Positions 41,601 to 49,949 of a stretch of DNA of 64,000 bases are shown one piece after another. The notes below the pieces were generated by a model that worked only from the letters and a program-made list of their open reading frames with translations, was not told the DNA's origin and did not search any database. The first letter of the stretch is position 1, and the number at the start of each line of letters is the position of its first letter. Position numbers and translations under genes: made by a program. The DNA is from Carposina sasakii (Eukaryota > Arthropoda > Insecta > Lepidoptera > Carposinidae), in NCBI GenBank assembly GCA_014607495.2, contig CP053159.1:6765501-6829500 (forward strand), given 5' to 3'.

Positions 41601-42316
41601 TTATTTTTTTGTATTTTGTTTGTGTCACCGATAATCAGTCATGCACATAGTAACGAGTGCCCTCATCCAAAGTAACTATTTGGTGAAAGGCACTACCTAT
41701 CTTCCTTGCTGACACACACAACGTATCTAGGTACCTACGCTGAACTTTCGACGACCACGAGACGCATCGAATGAAGCCTATCTATAGACAAATACTTTAG
41801 CGCCTTTATAACAAAACACGCTATAGTGCGGTTCGTAATAAATACGTGCGTATTATAAAATTAGGCGCTATTTATTTAATGTTATTGTGCAGTGCGCTTT
41901 CTGATCGCAGGTATACATATAATGCAGGTAATTAGATGTGCTTGGGTATATCAGTAATGCTATAGATACCTACTCTAAGGTCTGTATGAAATAAGTACAT
42001 ACTTAGGTATTTAAAAATGCTAACTGTCCTTTTCTACCATACAGAAACCACTGATGATGAAAGGGTAGTAAATTAAAATATAATTCTACTTACTTAAATA
42101 AAAAAACCTTCGCTTTTAATTATTGTCGTAATTAAAATAACCAAAACTTATCCTATAGTCTAGTTCATCCTGCGTGTTCTATTGTCTTTAGTCAAAAATA
42201 ATGGCTCGTCTGCTACATTATCAACTTTAATGACTTACTTCTGTTGGGCTCTTAGTACAAAGTGCTTCGTAAACCTTCCAGTCTTCGATCTCTTCCTTAT
42301 CTTTGTCGTCATCCAT
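26668..42316 (-). CDS. CCDC170: CCDC170-like coiled-coil protein (11 coding exons)
   Basis: Exons in gene order: 42316-42239, 40525-40442, 40237-39499, 39418-39246, 35662-35462, 34949-34806, 33233-33129, 31591-31424, 30979-30729, 27282-27085, 26752-26668. All junctions are in phase. Total 2,226 nt, 741 aa, against 715 aa for human CCDC170. Nearly the whole protein is charged heptad coiled coil. The identity rests on exon 6 to exon 10: FVAFLERLGRVMNM, HRAEQLARLESDKIVDK, then YQLQRRIRILREQLQ and LHLDLLRRKL, then ERDEAVSRSKKL, then CQRREAQLQSFR and SIAKLLGILVPSS, in the same order as the vertebrate C-terminal half. The start MDDDKDKEEIEDW has an in-frame TAA three codons upstream. The tail ends FELEDDLYKTRAGL. 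The acceptor of exon 8 (31591) is pyrimidine-poor and is the weakest junction. Vertebrate CCDC170 associates with Golgi and microtubules; the role in insects is not known to me. Introns carry a Penelope element, a hAT and two TIR elements. Confidence 0.82.
27533..30647 (+). mobile_element. Penelope-like retroelement with 12-bp target duplication
   Basis: AAAAAACGTTAA flanks both sides (27521-27532 and 30648-30659). The first about 50 bp are an inverted copy of the element's own 5' start (TTAGGCGTTACAATTCGGAA against its complement at 27620-27655), a terminal layout known for Penelope elements. The long ORF follows, then about 550 bp of 3' untranslated sequence. It is inserted in the intron between coding exons 9 and 10 of the CCDC170-like gene, in opposite orientation. 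The perfect flanks and uninterrupted ORF suggest a fairly recent insertion. Confidence 0.9.
27619..30090 (+). CDS. Penelope reverse transcriptase with GIY-YIG endonuclease
   Basis: An open frame of 823 codons. The reverse transcriptase shows LSKADKGN-like ISKADKGNTLVIMK, LYGLPKIHK, LFSLDVESLFTNVP, DGLTMGSPLSPLLAD (about residue 475-489) and the catalytic YVDD at 514-517. The C-terminal nuclease has GVY at 714-716, YIG at 727-729 and the following RNFKIRYQEH, with a CPDC motif between them. This is the standard Penelope order: N-terminal region, RT, linker, GIY-YIG. No ATG occurs in the first 101 codons; the first in-frame ATG is at 27922, giving 722 aa and still covering all recognised domains. 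Start choice is therefore open: internal ATG, non-AUG start, or translation from an upstream tandem copy. Confidence 0.93.
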   Translation: MNFRIVTPNTISFIKQLCVTKQAKLYIKLLEAQRIARQNIWFNKQCKYHKVIPNYISIRSGVNNRQSKFAIYKAQQIWLSQEIKYWYFTADNLKIHLKVLHMELAFKLHPVEFDLLDQKARDFAHFAGQNKFNTQSQKIKRLIHLKYIYDKGSNNISPPNISTHKFYPRVKNLSDINFSNQEMGLLMKGLKFCPPKDISNKSFERLAVDTEITLVRNKVDTIGKSVLAGEMRSLQNNTLNNFSNYNHPTHFSKIYKSIQLKINHNNLLISKADKGNTLVIMKHEVYHGKIMEILNTDEFQILPFDPTKKFHAQLKQCITSAEYIFPKNSAYLKERYIPMNPVTPLLYGLPKIHKDNIPLRPVVSYIGAPAYKLAKFLNDIIKEKIQFTPKYSVNNSLNLIDKIKNIKLSTNSKLFSLDVESLFTNVPYKECLNIIKTWCEKVKLNPMEADNLITLTRLCMSQNYFCYNNTYYIQKDGLTMGSPLSPLLADIFMDWFENEYIVNSNNHIKYYFRYVDDIILCWTGTVRQFHLFVNVLNTKHPKIKFKIEQEINNSINFLDVTITRLGDYHDFSVYRKPTHTDVTIPIDSFHPWQHKLAAYKSMIHRLVTLPLNNFNYVKEINTIIQIARSNGYSSQLIYNLIDKKKNILVKQMLYPKIEEITNIYTGSLPYFGYISEMIAKSLKKQNILVAFKTFNSLNRLINTKQILPIDKKSGVYSLHCPDCNSVYIGQTGRNFKIRYQEHLAAYRNNFPEKSHFAKHLLVSNHKIPDDHSFVSLHTCEKGIRLSILEQLEILKAKYSGVNLLNEQVEFSSPLLNSLARINK
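31858..32592. mobile_element. hAT element, non-autonomous, with perfect 8-bp duplication
   Basis: TIRs CACTGGCGGACTAA and TTAGTCCGCCAGTG, flanked on both sides by CCGATAGG (31850-31857, 32593-32600). The subterminal GC-rich blocks (GGTCCGCCCCGGGCC / CGCCCCGGGCCTC) are in direct orientation. No transposase remains. A second MITE (32074-32339) is nested inside. It lies in an intron of the CCDC170-like gene. Confidence 0.88.
32074..32339. mobile_element. MITE nested in the hAT element
   Basis: The arms AGAGGTCGGAATTAGGTAG and CTACCTAATTCCGACCTCT, extended by ATTTATGTACTTGCA, are inverted copies about 35 bp long. It is non-coding and 266 bp. Confidence 0.8.
33805..34135. mobile_element. Inverted-repeat MITE
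   Basis: GAGAGCGAGATGTCTCAC at about 33838 and its complement GTGAGACATCTCGCTCTC at about 34080 are the clearest parts of longer diverged arms. No gene is seen. Ends are approximate. Confidence 0.6.
35799..36764. mobile_element. TA-flanked TIR element, family B (copy 1)
   Basis: Ends GAGGAAGATTGGGTAATGGG and its inverted partner CCCATTACCCGATCTTCCCC, flanked by TA. It is 966 bp, nearly identical in sequence to 58777-59754. Internal GGGNAATGGGGATCACC-like motifs occur in both orientations. The 95-codon open frame inside is repeat-borne and resembles no protein. TA flanks point to the Tc1/mariner/pogo group. Confidence 0.85.
36791..39092 (+). mobile_element. 2.3-kb TIR element with repeated CTGACGCGCTCGAGTA motifs
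   Basis: Ends GTAGGGGAGCCC and the complement of GTAGGGGGGCCC, flanked by TA. The left subterminal third has ACTCGAGCGYGTCAG several times (about 36821, 36961, 37100). The right has the reverse, CTGACGCGCTCGAGTA (about 38643, 38779, 38902, 39050). The middle holds remnants of a + strand gene, listed separately. It lies in an intron of the CCDC170-like gene. I cannot assign a superfamily. Confidence 0.7.
37603..38424 (+). pseudogene. Remnant gene inside the 2.3-kb TIR element
   Basis: First part, about 37603-37857: NLPPCQSELQQHLLRTKYI, then CLWRNAH and PTEYGWRNVDGKLEPTW. This LPPC...HGW...LEP.W arrangement recalls a domain common in arthropod transposon-linked proteins of unknown function. 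A later exon, 38327-38424, after the acceptor GTTTACAG, encodes a strongly acidic tail (FEDELSEDELSEDDN) and stops. A short exon ending CCTGAAATTTTAGGAG..GATTCAG with donor GTACGT at about 38249 joins it in phase. The region between is decayed. No catalytic domain is visible. Confidence 0.5.
41400..41580. repeat. SINE-like repeat with a tRNA B box
   Basis: GTGGGTTCGATTCCCACCCG is a B-box-containing tRNA-type stem at about 41545. The remainder does not fold as a tRNA. The A-box side is not recognisable, so this is probably a truncated SINE. Confidence 0.45.
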
Positions 42317-42959
42317 GCCTGCTTATCTAAACGAGTTGTAAACAGTAACTCCTCTTGCAGAGGTCGCGGTGCCACTGTTAATGTGCTCAGGTCGTTGCCT
42401 AGTAGCTATAGAAGAACGTAAACAAAAAAAATCGATCCTTATTAGGCTCATTCTCTAAGCTTTTGTTGCCTAAATCGGTAAGGAGTACTAGTATTGTGAG
42501 GATAAATTGGATTGCTTTAGTATATTTTCATGTAAAAGGGGCATTGTAGACTTGATTTGGGTAGTAGGTAGGTGCTATAATAAATATTATATAAGTCGTG
42601 TACTGATTACGTATATTGCTAAAGCGAACCAGTTGCAATGCGACAGCAAAAATTATCGCGTTAAAATGTCAATTTCCTTTCCGATTGCTGTTACTTAATA
42701 AGAATTTTGTACAATATTTGCTATATAGGTAGTATCATTTGCTAAATCTTGCCAATTAAATGCCAATTCTTACGTCCCTCGACATTATCTCTAAAATATA
42801 AATATTTATTTGTCCATACAAACATCAAAATAGTGTGAAGGTACTGACTTAACTGTACTTACCTACCACCAAAACTCAAGATAAATCTACTGTTTCTGAT
42901 CACTTCAGGTACTTAATGTTCAGTATTGTCCAGTGCTGAGAGTTGATGTGAATCTGTAT

Positions 42960-43252
42960 GTGATGTGGCAAATTTGAAAGAACGTAGAGAACGTGGAGAT
43001 CTTATTGAAACATACAAAACTCTAACACAGATATATGACTTACAAGATTTTCATGGAATGTTTGAGCGTAATAAAAATACAAACCTACGAGGTCATAATT
43101 TAAAACTTAGCACAGGCATCTCACACAGTAATCATTACCAACAGGATGGTGAACCCTTGGAACAAACTACCAGAAGTGGTTTCGGCACCAAGTATCAATA
43201 ATTTCAAAAACAAACTGGACAAACACATTAAAGAACATAGAAAAACCTAAGA
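42960..43252 (+). pseudogene. LINE reverse-transcriptase C-terminus fragment
   Basis: NLKERRERGDLIETYK, then NNLRGHNLKL-type residues, then after one frame change NRMVNPWNKLPEVVSAP and NNFKNKLDKHIKEHRKT followed by TAA. This is the usual last stretch of a non-LTR reverse transcriptase of the Jockey/CR1-like kind. It lacks the catalytic region. A MITE sits 64 bp further on. Confidence 0.75.
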
Positions 43253-43315
43253 AGAGAACATTCAGATACAGGCAAAATCAGTTTCCTCAACTGCCTGCCT
43301 GCCTGTTTACATATA

Positions 43316-43570
43316 CAGGGTGTAACAAAAAGGGTATGTTAAGCGAAAAGCTGTGTAAATAGTCCACTATAGAGAACCTATCCAAAAAATTTGAGATCCG
43401 ATTTGTTTATTTTTCCCGATTGTATGGAGAATTTTTAAATATCTCAGGAATTTTCATACAATCTTGAAAATTAAAAATGTGATTTCGAGTCTCAAATTTT
43501 GGGAATAGGTTCTCTATAGTGGGCTATTTATACAGCTTTTCGCTTAACATACCCTTTCTGTTACACCCTG
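43316..43570. mobile_element. Foldback MITE, family A (well preserved)
   Basis: It starts CAGGGTGTAACAAAAAGGG and ends with the near complement before TA. The TA duplication is at 43314-43315 and 43571-43572. The arms are about 100 bp long on each side (GTATGTTAAGCGAAAAGCT...; AGGTTCTCTATAGTGGGCTA). It is 255 bp. Other copies: 8610-8878 and a fragment at 12060-12170. Confidence 0.88.
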
Positions 43571-44417
43571 TATAATAATAATAAATATGTGCCAAGTTGC
43601 TGTAGATTACCTAATTACTAATTCTGAAGATATACACATAACTAACTACTGCAAGTGTATCCTAATATTATTAACAACAGTAACTGACTACCACACCTAG
43701 CTATTTTGGACACAATTCATCACCTATATTACCTAGGCTTAAATCTTTTTAGTTTCATTTAAACTTGAAAGTTTACATGCTATCCCATGATATGATACAA
43801 GGACATAAAATAATATAAATAATTCGAGGTAGTTGCATATTGTGCTGATGTGGACCTCCTCTGGAATACATCAGCTGCATCTCCTTTCACACATGTAAGA
43901 GGGGCAATTCTCTCAGGTGATGAGGTAGCAACTTGTATTGCTCTTAAGCATTTGGTGTCACTATTCCAAAAGTGACTAGGATCTTTTTTATACATATATA
44001 CATACATATAATCACATCTTTATCCCTTACGAGGTAGGCAGAGCACCAAGGGCCAATAGAACCACATGGTGCCACTTCTGAGGGTATGATACGAGGGTAG
44101 AGTTGAGAATCTTTTTATGACTGTAGGATATTGATTAAGGATAATATGCTGCTTTTCTTGCTACCCCATTTCGAGAACATAGCAGTAAGTATGTATATGT
44201 GAACATAGAATAGCATACAGAATTGAGTCCAATTACTTTTTTATAATTACATTGTTTATTTTTTCTACTGGATTTCTTAAAGTCAGAAAAACAAGTTTAT
44301 CTAATATATCTACAATGCTATATTAAATATTATGTACACTACTTACAATTGATATTAAAATATATTGTTTATGATAGAAACTTAACACTTCACTTTTATA
44401 CTTATAAAGTCTTGATG

Positions 44418-46014
44418 TTAGGCAGACTTTAGAACTCCTCTTTCCTTTAGTTCCTTTTCCACAGAAGTGCCTTCATGCATAATTTTATCTTTTAGAGCTT
44501 CTTGCATTAACTGTGCATCAAATCTCTGTTTCGACCAATTCCATCTGCAGTATGACCAAATAACTAATGTAGATATTGTAAATGTCCCAAAGCCAACATG
44601 CTGTGCATAAAGTGGCTTTGAAGTCTTGATAAATGTTGCAAATCCCATTCCTATTCCTGACACTATACCATACATAAAACTTTCTTTAAAGCAGGGTATT
44701 TTTGACAAGTCCCGGCCAAATAGAGTAAGACCCTGTAACCAAAGGATCATAATTAAAATATAATAGTTCACATAGGTTTAGAGAGTTTAGAGAGAAAGAG
44801 AGAGACTATGTACTCCAACCTATGATTTATTACAACAGTAGATAGGTTACGTTCATAGTAAGTTGTGTTAAAAATTGATAAACCGCACAATGTTTTTTCT
44901 ATAGCTACAATATATTTTTTGATAACTATTAAAATGTAGTAATGAGTGACAAAGAAAGATACAGTTAGCATGAGCGCAAAAGAGATAGCAATACTTTATA
45001 AGCAACCACGCTGAAGTGCACAGCATGCTTGTCACATGGAAGAGGTAGCCGCATCATTGTCATAAATTATGAAAACTGAAAGATGGCCGTAATGTTGACA
45101 GCTAATATGTGGGACTCGAATTATGATTTAAATAATAAATAAATATAAGTTACAGGTAAAATGTAATTCCTAAACTTTTTTTACACATTTTAAAATATTT
45201 TTTACATCTCGTATGACATCAAAAACAGTGTTCGAGAAGGCTACTCTGAAGAAAATAAAAACTCATTGACTCCAACTATAGAATAAACTGTCCTAGCATA
45301 ACACAATATAATTATTATTGGAAATTATATCATAATCAGATGATTAGTTAAGCTACTACAGTTAAATATTGAATTGTATCACTACAGTTAAGCTACTACA
45401 GTGGTATATGAAAATCAGTTTAGGTGTTGCAACAAGAATGCTTACTAGGTACCTACTAGATATGAGCGCCGCGCCGGTGCGCCGCCGTCGCCGTGATTCC
45501 GCGGCAGCGCGCCGTCGCCGTTTGGAACAAGCGGCGCTCATACCTACTAGTGTTTTACCATACTTAATTTGGATCATGGTGCTAGTTACTATGTGCATGA
45601 CTACATTATCTGTGTCACTACATACAAAACATGATAGTTCAGAAATCAGAGATAGAAGTTCTTTTATGAAACAGACCTACCTACCTATTATAAAATTCTC
45701 TTGCTTAATGTCAGCTGCTTGCATACTATTATAGATATCTGAGACTTCTAATCTGCCTGCTAGTTTTAGTATAGGAAATTCTAAGGTTATAAATGATTAG
45801 ATCAAAGCATCAAATGATTTGTTTGTGTTGAAAAAGGTTAAAGTTGATATATTAATTTCCATACCTACAGCGTCCGACAAGTCAATAGTGTGTATCTTTT
45901 CCAATTACCATCCAAATTAGAATCAAGCACAGATTTTGTAGTGGAATCAAGGTAGATACTAACCGGCTTCTCGTCTTCCTCCTCATCAATCATAGACTTT
46001 ACCACAGTATCCAT
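44418..46014 (-). CDS. COX20: COX20, cytochrome c oxidase assembly factor (2 exons)
   Basis: Exon 1 46014-45964 (MDTVVKSMIDEEEDEKP) and exon 2 44732-44418 join in phase 0 to give 121 aa. COX20 is an inner mitochondrial membrane chaperone that stabilises newly made COX2 for copper loading. The sequence shows the family core FGRDLSKIPCFKESFMYG, two hydrophobic segments (about residues 34-55 and 60-80; GIVSGIGMGFATFI and GFGTFTISTLVIW), then the CRWNWSKQRF block and a charged C-terminal tail ending ERGVLKSA. The start is the first ATG, after an open acidic leader. It is an ordinary, intact small gene; the length is normal for insects. A 1.2-kb intron holds a GC-rich inverted repeat near 45460-45545. 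Confidence 0.92.
45440..45560. repeat. GC-rich inverted repeat in the COX20 intron
   Basis: CTACTAGATATGAGCGCCGC and GCGGCGCTCATACCTACTAG are inverted. The loop is an unusually GC-rich CGCCGTCGCCG-type tract in AT-rich surroundings. The arginine-rich open frames here on both strands are by-products of the composition. Confidence 0.7.
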
Positions 46015-46195
46015 TGTAAATTGCGCTAATTTGCGCAATTACATAAAACCAAAATATTCAGATTTATATATGCACTAAATGTGTAGGTAGGTATGTATAG
46101 TTATATCCTTCTTGTAATTTCACCAATTTCACAGTGTAATTTAATTTTCTACAAGACGTAGTACCTATGTACATATTATTATGATACCCTCATTT

Positions 46196-47530
46196 TTAGT
46201 TTATTCCGAAGGAAAGGCAAGGGGATCTAAGCCCATACAGCCATTGTCTTTAGTAAATGATTTCTGAATTAATGAGGGATGATATTGATGATGATGAATG
46301 GAAACGTCGGGAAAATCCTCAGGAACAAGTGTAAAGTTAGTCAAAATGAAAAATTATTGCAGAAACAACTTACATGGGCCCATGAAGAGATCGTATTCCG
46401 GCTAAAGTTTTACTCAGCTTACCTGCATATAAAACCATGCACACGCACTAGATTCACATCACAAGTAAACCAAATATAACTTATCTACCAGAAAACATCA
46501 CTTTACGGACACATGCAAGCTATTTACATATAAATTTTGATTTTCACAAGAAAATTACACCCGCTCCCTTCCAGCTTTTCCCGCCGAATCCTAAAAATTT
46601 GCAATGAAATTATTATTATTTATTAGTTTATCCCGAAGGAAAGGCCAGGGGAACTAAGCCCATACAGCCATTGTCTTTAGTAAATGATTTCTGAATTTAT
46701 GATGGATGATAATGATGATGATGAATAAAAATTGTCGGGAAAATCCTCAAGAACAAGTGTAAAGATAGTTAAAATGAAAAATAATTGCAGAAACAACTTA
46801 CATGTGCCCATGAAGAGATCGTATTCCAGCTAAAGTTTTACTCGGCTTACCTGCTTATAAAACCATGCACACGCACTAGATTCACATCACAAGTAATAAA
46901 AATATAACTTATCTACCAGAAAACATCACTTTACGGACTCATGCAAGCCATTTACAAATAATATTTGATTTTCACAAGAAAATTACACCTGCACCCTTCC
47001 AGCTTTTCCCGCCGAATCCTTACAATGAAAGCAGAGTAAACAAAGCAACGTGGACGTTAAATGTCAAAAGAAATTATAGTACATGCAGTAGAAATAGTGA
47101 CAAACACGAACAAAGTTAAGTATACTTTTACTTGCTGTGTGGTACAAACCATAGCGCAAAGTAATAAGAAAGTGTACAATTGAACGTTAAACATTGTCAT
47201 TACTATACTCTTATGAAAGGACCTTCTTCGATTCATATTCATTTTTATTTTGTTTAGGTTTATCACGAAGGAAAGGCAAGGGGAAAGCACATACAGCTAT
47301 TATCTTTAGTAAATGATTTCTGAATTTAGAATGTATGATATTGATGATGATGAATGGAAACATCGGGAAAATCCTCAAGAGTGGGTGTAAAATTAGTAAA
47401 GATCCAAAAGAATTGCAGAAACAACTTACATGAGCCTATGTTTTACTTAGCTTACCTGATTTACAAATAAATTTTGATTTTCAAAAGAAAATTACTCCCT
47501 TCCAGCTTTTCCCGCCGAATCCGATTCATA
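46196..47530. repeat. Three copies of a 400-bp interspersed repeat
   Basis: Copies start at about 46198, 46622 and 47252 with TTATCCCGAAGGAAAGGC-like sequence and end near CCAGCTTTTCCCGCCGAATC. A fourth lies at 52290-52690 and a stub at 52735. Shared blocks include CATACAGCCATTGTCTTTAG, GCAGAAACAACTTACATG and ATCACTTTACGGAC. A GATGAT microsatellite is inside each. No coding signal is seen. Confidence 0.8.
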
Positions 47531-48333
47531 TTCATTCATTAGTTCACACAGAGTAAATAGATTATCTCCTCTAGAGGGCGCCCGAATAGTTTTTATTATT
47601 ATTTATATATTTATGCAGTTAGGTACATTGATTATTTAGTATGTTATTTGAGAAACTATAAAATAAATAAATATGTCCTTTTTATTGTTCTACGTTTTCT
47701 ATTGTGCGCCGTGCTATGATCATACCAAACGTAACATGCCAGTAGAAGTTTAGATGATTTTGAAAAAATATCGACACATGTTTAATACCAATTTCTCATT
47801 CCCACAATTTTGGCGTCGATCTCAAAACAAAAAAAAACTGACATGCCAGATTTTGGCTGTATGGATTGTCTTTTGTCTTTGCCTTTATATACACATAAAA
47901 AAAGGTTGACGTTCGATACGTTGACAGTGACTTTGACAACTGTAGATTTAAGGTCGGCCCAATCATAGAAATGTATATGTCGTGGCCATATCGTAGAATT
48001 GATCATTTCATGAAATGGTCGAGCATTTCATGAAATGGTCGCATTTCATGAAAAGTTCAACTGTCTATTGGCCACATCATGATATGGTTTGGGCAGATCG
48101 ATGATTAAAAATCGTTTCTCGATATGGGCAACTAAACGCCCGATCATTTCATGAAGTGGTCAAGATTATTGATCATATCGTAAAATAGTTACATGAATCA
48201 CCGGTAGAGGCGCTGCGCGCGTTTTATTTATGTGTGAAGATGGCGAATTTTTCTTTTTAGGTTATAAAACAAATTAAAGAGAGTAGGGTGACTATGCAGA
48301 AGAAGTTCACGGATAGTGTGTTATATTGTATAA

Positions 48334-48933
48334 CTAGTGGACGCCCGCGACTCCGTCCGCGTGGACTGCAGGAAAAACAAAATGTCGAAATTATCCGGGA
48401 TAAAAACATTTTCTCGGGATATAAAAACTGAAAACTGCATCGAAATCGGTCCAGCCGTTTCTGAGATTAGCGTGCACAAACGCACAAACAAACAGACAAA
48501 CCGTCAAACAGACAAATAGACAGACGTCAAAATGTAATCATTAACAAATTCTAAACAGGTATTATAAGCTGTTTATTTATATATGACGTGATATTTGACG
48601 AACTTGCATACTAACTTTCAACCCTTATTTCACCCCTTAGCTGGTCGAAATTTCAAAAATGCTAGAACAAATGTTTAATGATTTCTTATCAAGTGCTTAA
48701 ATATAAAGTTTCATGGTTTTATCTTTTAAAATTAAGAAATCCCATACAAACTTTCAACCTCTATTTCAACCCCTTCATCCCTTTTTTTCGAAATAAAAAG
48801 TAGCCTATGTTCTGTCTCAGGGTCTAAAGATTGTCTGTACCAAATTTCATCAAAATCGGTTGCGAGGTTTAAGCGGGAAAGCGTAACAGACAGACAGACA
48901 GAGTTACTTTCGCATTTATAATATTAGTTGGGA
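48334..48933 (-). mobile_element. Helitron nested in the TIR element
   Basis: It begins on the + strand with CTAGTGGACGCCCGCGACTC and ends in TAATATTAGTTGGGA, the complement of a TC start. It is probably composite: the left half is of the 61437-type and the right half of the 14993-type, joined near 48760. Confidence 0.8.
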
Positions 48934-48994
48934 TGTATATTAGACTTAATGGTGGTTTATAATAATATTGTTAAACAAAAACCTTAGATTACGA

Positions 48995-49018
48995 TAGGTT
49001 AGGTTAGGTTAGGTTAGA
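48995..49018. repeat. Short TTAGG run
   Basis: Four consecutive units of the insect telomere motif (GGTTAGGTTAGGTTAGG) occur inside a transposable element. It is too short to be a telomere remnant on its own. Confidence 0.8.
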
Positions 49019-49949
49019 CTATGACAAATGACGCACGAGCCGAGCGAGCGGAGCGAGCGTGCCCAGGCAGCGTCCGGCGATGTGCCAGATGCGAATCGCT
49101 TTTGTAAAGTCTTTTATGTTTTTAAATATTATATTGTGAAAATATCACATAAATAATAGCAAAAAAAATCATACCATCATACCTTATGGTATACTTATAT
49201 ATGGTGTAAGCTCTTACCACATTCGGATTTTATGGACACCCTGTTAATACGATTTGGCCAAACGTGGATGACAAAATCGTGAAATGTAGACGATTTAACG
49301 ATCTGGTCAAATTGAATTGGCCACTTCATGAAATGCGACCACTTCATGAAATGCTCGACCATTTCATGAAATGATCAATTTAACAATATGGCCACGACAT
49401 ATACAAGCTGGAAACAGCGCTTCTTATTAAAAACTGCATCCCGAAAATTTGACCAATTTGACCTTGAAAAACTAGACGGGAAAAAAAGTAGAGTGTACTC
49501 ACAATTTAATTTTAATGGACATTTTTTCATTCAATGACATTTCTACCATGAACAATCAGGGCTGTAGCTAGAGTCAAATTTGAGGTAGGGCAGCATTGAT
49601 TACAGGTAGGGCGGAAGTAAAAAATTATCATAATTCATCTGTTTTCAAAGCACGGGATCCTAAATCAATCACCAATACCTATATACTATCACAGACTTTT
49701 AGCATCTATAAACGGTTGCAGATGCTTTTGATTTTCAAGGAACCAGTCAGTTGATTTAGCCAGCTGGTGAACAAAGACACGGGAGGCCGTGTCGGTGAGA
49801 AGAAACTTAATCGTCTCCTACTCATCCTCGATGGACTTATTTTTCGCCTAGGCAGCTAACAGTTTGCATACCCTGACCTCAAAAAGTTCCACTGCGTCGG
49901 GGTCACCAGTCTAACTCAGACAGACACAGTTCCTACCCGGGGGTTTAGA

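Larger units (their letters stand above)
47972..49405. mobile_element. TIR element with palindromic CATTTCATGAAATG motifs
   Basis: Both ends read TGTATATGTCGTGGCCATAT inward, for more than 60 bp with few mismatches. The 14-bp palindrome CATTTCATGAAATG recurs three times near each end. A Helitron is inserted at 48334-48933. An interstitial TTAGG run lies at 48995-49018. No transposase is present; the superfamily is undetermined. Confidence 0.82.

Noticed and set aside
45362..45734. Arginine/alanine-rich frames on both strands in the COX20 intron
   Set aside because: They arise from a GC-rich inverted repeat, are open on both strands at once, and have no family resemblance.
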